Shown here: in pieces, positions 15,483-22,207 of the stretch | Numbering within the stretch: the stretch's first letter is position 1 | Layout of the letters: each line of letters starts with the position of its first letter | Source: Prevotella sp. | GTDB lineage: Bacteria > Bacteroidota > Bacteroidia > Bacteroidales > Bacteroidaceae | Assembly: GCA_017651265.1 (NCBI GenBank) | Contig: JAGCDO010000047.1 | Location: 31,608 to 95,607 of the forward strand | DNA: 64,000 nucleotides | Reading direction: 5' to 3' | Position numbers and translations under genes: made by a program | The notes under the pieces: generated by a model | Told to the model about the DNA's origin: nothing | Databases searched by the model: none | Seen by the model: the letters and a program-made list of their open reading frames with translations, nothing else

Positions 15483-15540
15483 CGAATAATTCGATTAAGT
15501 GAGAAGAAAATGAATAGATTTATTTTCTCGAACGTGAGAA

Positions 15541-15954
15541 TTACATCCAGAAGTGGAAGAAAAAGAAGACGGCTGCGTAGCGCATGGGAACTCCTTTTGC
15601 ATAACCGATGACGCTGTTGTTGCTGTTTCTAACGGTACCATCTGAGTCAACCTTCCCTAATAAGGAGTTGTTACTGTTCCTTACCGTTCCACTGCTCTCC
15701 ACCTTTCCTAAATAAGAGTTGTTGCTGTTTCTGATGTCACCGTTACTACCGATCTTTCCCAGCAGACGGTTGTTTCTGTCGCGTATATCGCCATTACTGC
15801 TGATTCGCGCCACCACCGAGTTATTACTGTTCCTGATAGTCCCGTCAGCATCAACCTTTGCTATCACCGAGTTGTTACTGTTACGAATGGTCTGAGCCGG
15901 GCACACCACAGCAAAGAACAACAGCACCATCATCAGTATCATCTTCCTTTTCAT
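15541..15954 (-). CDS. Secreted 5-fold beta-flower repeat protein
   Basis: The 137-residue product has a signal peptide (about 1-21, ending CPAQ) and then five to six 18-residue repeats of the type GTIRNSNNSVIAKVDADG, the pattern of the Bacteroidetes 5-fold beta-flower proteins. A short hydrophobic C-terminus (AAVFFFFHFW) ends it. The ATG at 15954 is chosen because TAGGAGGA, a strong Shine-Dalgarno-like site unusual in this window, lies 8 bases upstream; a longer frame from 16008 would lack it. Function unknown. Confidence 0.75.
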   Translation of the reverse strand: MKRKMILMMVLLFFAVVCPAQTIRNSNNSVIAKVDADGTIRNSNNSVVARISSNGDIRDRNNRLLGKIGSNGDIRNSNNSYLGKVESSGTVRNSNNSLLGKVDSDGTVRNSNNSVIGYAKGVPMRYAAVFFFFHFWM

Positions 15955-15973
15955 AAGCGTTCCTCCTATATTA

Positions 15974-16111
15974 TCACTTACGTTCTTTCCTTTTCTTCTT
16001 AATCTCATAGACCAAGGAGATGACAGCGATTACAACACCAATCACCCCCACTATTAGAGAAATAAACATAAAGTTCTCCTTTGCCCAAGTAATCACTGTA
16101 TCACACATCAT
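15974..16111 (-). CDS. Small membrane peptide (about 45 residues)
   Basis: Starting at ATG 16111 this encodes a peptide with one strong membrane helix (FMFISLIVGVIGVVIAVISL) and a very basic tail (EIKKKRKERK). Its stop is 19 bases before the beta-flower start, so the two are probably one transcript. A longer frame to 16294 exists, but a promoter box at 16160 lies inside that extension. I do not recognise the family. Confidence 0.5.
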   Translation of the reverse strand: MMCDTVITWAKENFMFISLIVGVIGVVIAVISLVYEIKKKRKERK

Positions 16112-16159
16112 ATACTCAAAACATTTATCACTTCCATTGAAATATACTCTTTGGCGCCA

Positions 16160-16167
16160 CAAAAATA
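16160..16167 (-). promoter_or_regulatory. -7 promoter box (TATTTTTG) for the small peptide and beta-flower genes
   Basis: CAAAAATA on the plus strand, 48 bases upstream of the small peptide's ATG. Confidence 0.5.
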
Positions 16168-16231
16168 GCAAATTAATGATAAACCACAAAGAATTAAGGG
16201 AAAAAGGTGTGGGAGATTCAGAAGAAAGCCG

Positions 16232-16239
16232 TATCTTTG
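16232..16239 (+). promoter_or_regulatory. -7 promoter box (TATCTTTG) for the AlbA_2 gene
   Basis: Exact box ending 7 bases before the ATG at 16247, so the transcript is expected to be leaderless or nearly so. Confidence 0.7.
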
Positions 16240-16246
16240 TAGAATC

Positions 16247-16870
16247 ATGGACGATAAGAAATACCTTCTTGATCTCATCCGTCAGGGTGAACATCAGCAG
16301 CAGGACTTCAAATACCGTGTTTCCGATGCCTGCAAGCTCGCCAAGTCGGTGTCTGCCTTTGCCAACACCGACGGGGGCCGACTATTGATCGGTGTTCGTG
16401 ACGACGGTCATCTCTCTGGGGTGCGTTCAGAAGAAGAGATCTACATGATGCATCAGGCCGCATATAAGTACTGCAAGCCGGAGCCGAGTATCCAGTTCGA
16501 CACGTTTCATGTAGATGGGCGAACCATTGTTGTTGCCACGGTACCCCCTTCAGACAAGAGACCCGTATGTGCCCAGACGGAAGAAGGGAAGATGCGTGCC
16601 TATATCCGTATCAACGACGAGAACATCATTGCCTCACCTGTTCACCTTGCCCTCTGGCGGGAATCTCCTAAACGGCAAGGGACTGTGATGACCTACGACG
16701 ATACTGTCCGCAAGCTCTTCGATACCTTGCTAGGTCGTATGACCCTAAATCAGCTTGTCCGCCGTTCATCCATTCCCCGTTACAAGGTCATCACCCTGCT
16801 GGCCCGTCTCATCCGTTTCGGCACCGTCAAGTGGGAATACGCCGACCAGCAGTTCCTATTCAGTCAGTAA
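16247..16870 (+). CDS. AlbA_2 (Schlafen-type) putative DNA-binding protein
   Basis: The 207-residue product starts with an AlbA_2 domain: the QQDFKYR motif (about 18-24), SVSAFANTDGGRLLIGVRDDG (quoted in part: AFANTDGG, LLIGVRDDG) and a second half ending in PVCAQTEEGKMRAYIR. The C-terminal ~60 residues look like a small winged helix (LGRMTLNQLVRRSSIPRYKV). Proteins of this family are usually annotated as transcriptional regulators or RNA/DNA-binding proteins; no target can be assigned. It is a single-gene unit on its own promoter. Confidence 0.8.
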   Translation: MDDKKYLLDLIRQGEHQQQDFKYRVSDACKLAKSVSAFANTDGGRLLIGVRDDGHLSGVRSEEEIYMMHQAAYKYCKPEPSIQFDTFHVDGRTIVVATVPPSDKRPVCAQTEEGKMRAYIRINDENIIASPVHLALWRESPKRQGTVMTYDDTVRKLFDTLLGRMTLNQLVRRSSIPRYKVITLLARLIRFGTVKWEYADQQFLFSQ

Positions 16871-16940
16871 CTCAACTTTCGCAAATTAACTCCATAACTA
16901 CTTAACTACAAAAAAGTTGAGCGTATGCGAAACTTAAATA
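16871..16940. repeat. Inverted repeat enclosing 8-bp TAACT units
   Basis: CAACTTTCGCA and the later AAAGTTGAG / TGCGAAACTT segments are inverted relative to each other. Between them TAACT recurs every 8 bases (three times). The rest of the spacer to the BASS promoter shows nothing else. Confidence 0.4.
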
Positions 16941-17052
16941 GCAGACTAAGCATTATGCTTTCCCATGACCAAGGAACAGGGCTCCCGTCATCACTTCTTG
17001 AAACATAGAAATAATCATCGATATATTTCTTTGAATAACCGAATAAAACTTG

Positions 17053-17060
17053 TACCTTTG
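17053..17060 (+). promoter_or_regulatory. -7 promoter box (TACCTTTG) for the BASS-PrsW pair
   Basis: Exact box, 8 bases before the ATG at 17069; a TTTG -33 element lies 19 bases upstream of it. Another candidate leaderless transcript. Confidence 0.7.
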
Positions 17061-17068
17061 CAGGCATC

Positions 17069-18043
17069 ATGAGAATAGCAGCTTTTCAAAAGATCAGTAG
17101 GTGGCTGGCGGCGAATGCTTCCTTGACGGTGATTGCCGTGGCCGTATTTACTTTTTTTGTACCTGATGCCTTTAACTGGGTGAGGGGGAATACGCAGACG
17201 GTGATTCTGGGAATCATCATGCTGACCATGGGACTTACGCTTACCACGCAGGACTTCCGTATTCTGGCGCATCGCCCGTGGGATATCTTCATCGGTGCCT
17301 GCGCGCAGTTTATCATCATGCCCTGTGTGGCCTATCTTCTGGTGCATGTGTTCCGTTTGGAGCCCGCCTTGGCCTTGGGTATTCTGCTGGTAGGCTGCTG
17401 CCCCGGCGGTGTATCGAGCAATATCATGTCATACCTCTGTCATGGCGATGTGGCCTTCTCAGTGGGAATGACCTGTGCCTCTACCCTGCTGGCACCTGTG
17501 ATGACTCCGCTGCTAATGGAGCTGACGGCTGGTGAGATTATCAAGATCGACACCATCGGCATGTTCCTCAATATACTCATCGTGACGATTATCCCTGTGG
17601 CCATCGGCTGTTTCCTGAACTACACCTATTCGAAGAAGGAGTGCTTTCCAACGATACAGTCGTTGATGCCCGGACTGAGCGTGATCTGTCTGGCCTGCAT
17701 CGTGGGCGGCGTGATCTCTACCGTGCATGATGACTTGGTGGCCCGCGGACTGATGCTGTTCCTCTGGACCTTTGCCGTGGTGTTCTGTCATAACACCTTA
17801 GGTTATCTAATGGGATGGCTGTCGGGAAGACTGGCGCGGTTCAACACGGCAAAGAAACGCACCATCTCCATCGAGGTGGGAATGCAGAATGCAGGATTAG
17901 CTACGGTGCTTGCCAGTACGTTCTTTGCTGCACAGCCTCTTGCCGTACTGCCCTGCGCCATCTCATGTGCCTGGCACAGCATCAGCGGTACGATACTCGC
18001 TGGTCTCTTCCAACAATATGACAAGAAAAAGGGTATTGCTTAA
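17069..18043 (+). CDS. Bile acid:sodium symporter (BASS) family transporter
   Basis: The 324-residue protein has 9-10 membrane helices and the BASS hallmarks GCCPGGVSSNIMSYL (about 110-124) and IEVGMQNAGLA (about 267-277), which form the substrate/sodium crossover region. It belongs to the bacterial sodium-coupled organic anion group (ASBT/YocS-like); the substrate is not evident. The partial gene at position 1 is a paralogue. The PrsW-like gene follows after 12 bases and is probably co-transcribed. Confidence 0.9.
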   Translation: MRIAAFQKISRWLAANASLTVIAVAVFTFFVPDAFNWVRGNTQTVILGIIMLTMGLTLTTQDFRILAHRPWDIFIGACAQFIIMPCVAYLLVHVFRLEPALALGILLVGCCPGGVSSNIMSYLCHGDVAFSVGMTCASTLLAPVMTPLLMELTAGEIIKIDTIGMFLNILIVTIIPVAIGCFLNYTYSKKECFPTIQSLMPGLSVICLACIVGGVISTVHDDLVARGLMLFLWTFAVVFCHNTLGYLMGWLSGRLARFNTAKKRTISIEVGMQNAGLATVLASTFFAAQPLAVLPCAISCAWHSISGTILAGLFQQYDKKKGIA

Positions 18044-18055
18044 CATCATCGAAGA

Positions 18056-18766
18056 ATGGAATTCCTGATCATCATCGCAGCTGCGCTACTGCCTGCTATT
18101 CTGTTTTGGGGGTATATCTGGAAAATGGACCGGAAAAAAGAGCCCACCCCATTACTCGTCAAAGCAACTTGCTATGGTGTGCTGATCTGTTTGCCTGTTG
18201 CCATGGTGGAATCGATGATCAGTGGGGTGCTTTTCGACGAGGGCGGACCCACCACCCTCTTCGGTGCAACGGTCGATGCCTTCATGGTGGCTGCCATTCC
18301 CGAAGAGGCATTCAAGCTGTTTGCCTTACATAGGATTCTGAAGAACAATCCGTATTTCGACGAGCACTTTGACGGTATTGTGTATGCGGTATGTGTGGGA
18401 TTGGGGTTTGCAGGACTGGAGAATATTCTGTATCTCTTCGATAACGCAGAAGACTGGCTGTCGGTGGCTTTCCTACGCTCGCTGATGGCAGTTCCCGGTC
18501 ATTATGCCTTTGCCGTACTGATGGGCTACTATTACTCTGTTTACCACTTTGTGAATCGCTCGCGCAGAACATGGGCGATGATTCTTGTGGCTCCGGTGTT
18601 GGCACACGGACTATACGACGCACTCCTCATGTCAGCCATGGTGAATGCGGCACTTGGCGGCATCTGCTTCTGCGGAGCCGTTTACCTTACCTACAGACTT
18701 CATATTTATGCCCGTAAGAAGGTGCTTGCCATGGTTAACAATGACAAGCAGAACCCTCTTACGTAG
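18056..18766 (+). CDS. PrsW-family intramembrane metalloprotease
   Basis: The 236-residue protein has about seven membrane helices and the family motifs: EEAFKLF (EExxK, about 82-88), GFAGLENILYL (ExxxY, about 120-130), HYAFAVLMGYYYS, and HGLYDALL (HxxxD, about 183-190). PrsW in Bacillus cleaves anti-sigma factor RsiW within the membrane; the target here is unknown. It follows the BASS gene at 12 bases. It converges on the PAP2 phosphatase gene with a 5-base gap. Confidence 0.88.
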   Translation: MEFLIIIAAALLPAILFWGYIWKMDRKKEPTPLLVKATCYGVLICLPVAMVESMISGVLFDEGGPTTLFGATVDAFMVAAIPEEAFKLFALHRILKNNPYFDEHFDGIVYAVCVGLGFAGLENILYLFDNAEDWLSVAFLRSLMAVPGHYAFAVLMGYYYSVYHFVNRSRRTWAMILVAPVLAHGLYDALLMSAMVNAALGGICFCGAVYLTYRLHIYARKKVLAMVNNDKQNPLT

Positions 18767-18771
18767 CGTGT

Positions 18772-19524
18772 TTATTCTTCCTTTCTGGCTTGTGTGAGTC
18801 GTTGGAACTCCGCGCGCGCCTTGGCCTGGTCTTCCAGGAACTCTGGATTGTTGTGGAGGGCAAGGACTGCCGCGCTACCGGCCAGACGACCCGCATCGAC
18901 ATCACTCTGCCAATGGGCACCTACAATGACACGACTGTCGCCATACATCATGCCACGGGCCAGGATGGTGTCGGCAGCTGCAGGATTGAGCTCTGCCAGT
19001 AACAGGGCGGCACTCCACCCACGGATGGTATGACCTGAGGGATAGGAACCGTTGTTGATCAGTCCTTCCTCCTCGTTACGGGTAAGCATATGCTCATTCA
19101 TTCGCATGAAGGGTCGCTTACGGCGGTAGAACCATTTTGCCCTGGTACCCATTTGATCACAGGTCTTGATACTCCTGATCAGGTAGTTGTAGATATCGGG
19201 AGTCTTAGCTTCGGAGATCTCCATTCCGAACGGCACGAAATACTCTGCCAAGGTGGAATCGATATTCCACACCGCATCGCGAATGGCGATGGCGGCACGT
19301 TCAGGATTGAGGCGCTGTTTTTTGCCCCACATATAACGCATGATGTCGTGGACAAATTCTTCGCTCGTGGTATCAGGAGGAGCGGGTAACCATTTCAGCA
19401 TGTTGGGCAAGTGTCGGGCTGACATGTAAGGACCGGGTTCCTTTTTTTCATTGTCTTGTGCCTGAACGGTCATGCCGCAGAAGAGTAGGATGACGATGAG
19501 CATCCAAAAGTTGTTCTTTTTCAT
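18772..19524 (-). CDS. Class A acid phosphatase (PAP2 superfamily), exported
   Basis: The 250-residue product has a signal peptide (about 1-22, VQAQ) and the full PAP2 signature: KWFYRRKRP (KX6RP), YPSGH and SRVIVGAHWQSD (SRX5HX3D). Overall it resembles PhoC/PhoN-type periplasmic non-specific acid phosphatases, which release phosphate from organic phosphomonoesters. It follows the LUD-domain gene on the same strand after a 54-base spacer containing a 9-bp repeat. Confidence 0.88.
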   Translation of the reverse strand: MKKNNFWMLIVILLFCGMTVQAQDNEKKEPGPYMSARHLPNMLKWLPAPPDTTSEEFVHDIMRYMWGKKQRLNPERAAIAIRDAVWNIDSTLAEYFVPFGMEISEAKTPDIYNYLIRSIKTCDQMGTRAKWFYRRKRPFMRMNEHMLTRNEEEGLINNGSYPSGHTIRGWSAALLLAELNPAAADTILARGMMYGDSRVIVGAHWQSDVDAGRLAGSAAVLALHNNPEFLEDQAKARAEFQRLTQARKEE

Positions 19525-19548
19525 TGTTGTATTGTTTTGATTGTTATG

Positions 19549-19578
19549 GGCTTAATGGGCTTGATGGGCTTGATGGGG
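19549..19578. repeat. 9-bp tandem repeat (ATGGGCTTN)
   Basis: Three to four copies of ATGGGCTTA/G in the spacer between the LUD and PAP2 genes. The 9-bp period differs from the 7-bp tracts found elsewhere. Confidence 0.65.
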
Positions 19579-20214
19579 TTAATAGCCTAAGTCTTCGCCG
19601 ACGAGCACCACGGTGTGGCGGCCCTTGGGGGAGTTGCGGAGGAAGTGCACGTAGTTGCAGATACTCTCGGGCGAGTTGCAGTTATGGCACACACCATCCA
19701 CCTGACAAGGGGTGTCGATACTGAAGCGGGCGGCATTGATGGGTGATGCCGTGGAACGGGCACGAGCCAGCGCAGCCTCCACATTCTGTGCCACCTTGTT
19801 CAGGCCGATGACGAAGATCACCTTCTTGGGTCCCCATGTGATGGCTGCCACACGATTGCCGTTGCCATCGATGTTCACAATCACACCATCCTCGGAGATA
19901 GCATTGGCACTCGACAGATAGACATCGGTGGTGAAGGCGCGGACATACATCTGCAGCTTCTCCTCGTCACCCTCAACCAGATCACGATCGAGCACCTCCA
20001 GCGTGCCACGCTCCTTGAGCGCCTGCGGGATACCCATATCGCGGATGGTCATGGTGCCGCCCCATGTCACACTACTGCCATCGGCAATCAGTTCAGAAAC
20101 TTTTTTTACAGCCTCTGCTGCCGTCTCGCAGTAGAAGGCCTCCATGTGGCGACGTTTCAGATTCTTGATCATCCGCTCCGCCAGTCGTTTGTTTCTTATT
20201 TCTTTAGGTGTCAT
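19579..20214 (-). CDS. LUD-domain protein (LutC/YkgG-like)
   Basis: The 211-residue protein matches the LUD (DUF162) family: GSSVTWGGTMTIRDMGI (about 46-62), SSANAISEDGVIVNIDGNGNR (quoted in part: NAISEDGVIVN) and VIFVIGLNKVA. Family members take part in L-lactate utilisation with LutA/LutB, but neither partner is in the window. A C-terminal cysteine cluster (CQVDGVCHNCNSPESIC) suggests a small iron-sulfur or metal site. Precise role uncertain. Confidence 0.8.
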   Translation of the reverse strand: MTPKEIRNKRLAERMIKNLKRRHMEAFYCETAAEAVKKVSELIADGSSVTWGGTMTIRDMGIPQALKERGTLEVLDRDLVEGDEEKLQMYVRAFTTDVYLSSANAISEDGVIVNIDGNGNRVAAITWGPKKVIFVIGLNKVAQNVEAALARARSTASPINAARFSIDTPCQVDGVCHNCNSPESICNYVHFLRNSPKGRHTVVLVGEDLGY

Positions 20215-20232
20215 ATCAATAAGTCTATTAGG

Positions 20233-21405
20233 TTATTTGAACAGATACTGTGCAAACTCATGCAGCGACTTGCGCCACACCTGCCACTCATGGTCGCCAG
20301 GATAGGAGTTGAACTTCACCTCCACCCCACCGTCGCGCATCTTCTTCACAATGTTACGGGTGTACTCTATGCGTGGATCCTGCTCGCCGCAGCTCATGAA
20401 GAACACGTCGAACTGTTTGTTGAAGGTCTTGGTATCGGTTAATATACCCGGCACCTCTTTCTCTAAATCGAAGTTCGAAGCACCCTGAATACCGCCGAAC
20501 ATACCTGTGGAGAACACGCCCACGTTGGCGAACACCTCAGGGTCGCGCAGACCGATATAGAACGATTGTCCGCCTCCCATAGAAAGGCCGCACATGGCAC
20601 GACTCTTACGGTCTTTCTTCACGCGGTAGGTCTTCTCGACAAAGGGAATGATATTGTCAACCATTTCGCTGCGGAAAGTCTGCATACCTTGCCAGCTGTA
20701 GCCACCGCCAAAGCCACCGTTACGTGAACGCACATTACTGTTCGAGCTCACCACAATCATCGGCACGGCCTTGCCTGCAGCAATCAGGTTGTCCATGATC
20801 TGAGCTGTCCTACCCTGCTCCATCCAACCGCGATGATCCTCACCGCCTCCATGCTGGATATACACCACGGGATAGTCCTGCTTACCTTCGTTGTAGCCGG
20901 CCGGGGTATAGACCATCAGGGGTCGCCACGACTCATCCACCTTACTATAATAATACACAGTACGTACCTCACCATGCGGCACATCCTGCACCTCGAAGAC
21001 ATCCATGCCTGCTTCCTTGATCTCGATGGCACTCGACCACCGACTACATCCGTAGAACGACTGACTGGCAGGGTCGGCTGTTGAAACACCGTCAACAATG
21101 AGCGAATAGTAGTGGTATCCTGGCACCTGTGGGTTGGTGGTCACGGTCCAGGCACCGTTATCCGACTTGTTCATATCATACTTTGTTCCGCACAGATCAA
21201 TCTGTACGTTCTGTGCCTGTGGGGCGTTCACACGGAACATCACACGGTTATCTGAAAGCACACGCGGATATCCGTTGATGTTAATATTGGTCACTGGTGA
21301 GTAGGAACCCTCCGGGAAACTCTCCCGCTGGAATCCCTGTGCTGCAAGCTGTGTGCAGCAAACGACTGACATCAAGGCGGTCAGCATCATTCCGGTAGTT
21401 TTCAT
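20233..21405 (-). CDS. Secreted carbohydrate-esterase-like alpha/beta hydrolase (CE1 type) with E-set domain
   Basis: Signal peptide (about 1-22, LAAQ), then an immunoglobulin-like E-set/CBM48-type domain (about 40-125) and an esterase-D type hydrolase domain (about 140-390). The nucleophile serine is in GLSMGGG, an acidic residue is near the CGEQDPR segment, and the histidine is in GDHEW. Prevotella and Bacteroides proteins with this layout are feruloyl or acetyl xylan esterases that trim plant polysaccharides; the substrate here is inferred only from that. It heads a minus-strand run with the LUD and PAP2 genes. Confidence 0.85.
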   Translation of the reverse strand: MKTTGMMLTALMSVVCCTQLAAQGFQRESFPEGSYSPVTNININGYPRVLSDNRVMFRVNAPQAQNVQIDLCGTKYDMNKSDNGAWTVTTNPQVPGYHYYSLIVDGVSTADPASQSFYGCSRWSSAIEIKEAGMDVFEVQDVPHGEVRTVYYYSKVDESWRPLMVYTPAGYNEGKQDYPVVYIQHGGGEDHRGWMEQGRTAQIMDNLIAAGKAVPMIVVSSNSNVRSRNGGFGGGYSWQGMQTFRSEMVDNIIPFVEKTYRVKKDRKSRAMCGLSMGGGQSFYIGLRDPEVFANVGVFSTGMFGGIQGASNFDLEKEVPGILTDTKTFNKQFDVFFMSCGEQDPRIEYTRNIVKKMRDGGVEVKFNSYPGDHEWQVWRKSLHEFAQYLFK

Positions 21406-21628
21406 ATTCTTACATCTTTGTTGTCACACTATTAAAAAATCGTTTGCGAAGATACAACAAATACTACAAACCACCAAAAAAACTTGAATATTGTTTGTGA
21501 TATATATGTAATTATTGTTCATTAGCAACATAATAGGGAATCCCCTATCATTATTTAGGGATTTCCCCACATGTTCGCAGTAAAAATATGTATAAATTTA
21601 CGGCGCTAATCACTATAATCGTTAAGTC

Positions 21629-22132
21629 ATGAAGAGGAATCTGATTTCAATGACGTGTGTACTCTTGACTTTGATAGTGCTCATGGGATGTGCGACATCA
21701 AAGGAGAAGACCGCGAGGAAGACTGAACAGGCAGATAGAGTGGAGTCTGCATTGGCTGAAAGGCACTACAAGATTGCAGTGAATATGATGATCGACCCGA
21801 GCGAAACCGAAGAAAAAGTAAATCAGCTTTTACCACAACCATATAGGTTAGAGGTGAGAAACGACTCGCTGTACTCATTTCTGCCGAAGAACGGAAATAA
21901 TTGGATCATGAATACGTTAGGTCAGGGGGGCCTGATACTCTTGGAACCCATCTGTAGTTACCAAGAGGTAATGACAAAGAAAGGCAAACGGCATATAGAA
22001 ATAGGCGTGGAAAATGTGGAGGACTCCTATACATTTTTGATTGATGTGACCGCCGATGGTAATTCATACATCAGTGTGTACCCCCGTAAGCGAGAACGCA
22101 TTTCGTATTATGGTAATTTGATACTTGATTAA
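21629..22132 (+). CDS. DUF4251-like lipoprotein
   Basis: The 167-residue product has a lipoprotein signal peptide with lipobox VLMGC (Cys about 21). The mature part contains RYKI-type beta strands, YRLEVRNDSLYSFLP and a C-terminal DSYTFLIDVTADGNSYISV, consistent with the Bacteroidetes DUF4251 family. Function unknown. The upstream spacer (21406-21628) is A/T-rich; I found no clear TAnnTTTG box in it. Confidence 0.65.
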   Translation: MKRNLISMTCVLLTLIVLMGCATSKEKTARKTEQADRVESALAERHYKIAVNMMIDPSETEEKVNQLLPQPYRLEVRNDSLYSFLPKNGNNWIMNTLGQGGLILLEPICSYQEVMTKKGKRHIEIGVENVEDSYTFLIDVTADGNSYISVYPRKRERISYYGNLILD

Positions 22133-22181
22133 CTTCCGTAAAAAAAGTGTTGTCAGATTTGTTTTATTGAAGTAAAAACCG

Positions 22182-22201
22182 TACCTTTGGCTTCGCCAAA
22201 T
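22182..22201 (+). promoter_or_regulatory. -7 box (TACCTTTG) within a hairpin, rluA promoter
   Basis: TACCTTTG at 22182-22189 overlaps a hairpin TTTGGC TTC GCCAAA (22186-22200). The ATG of rluA follows at 22208. The same arrangement recurs at 26672 and 51668. Confidence 0.65.
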
Positions 22202-22207
22202 GACTTC

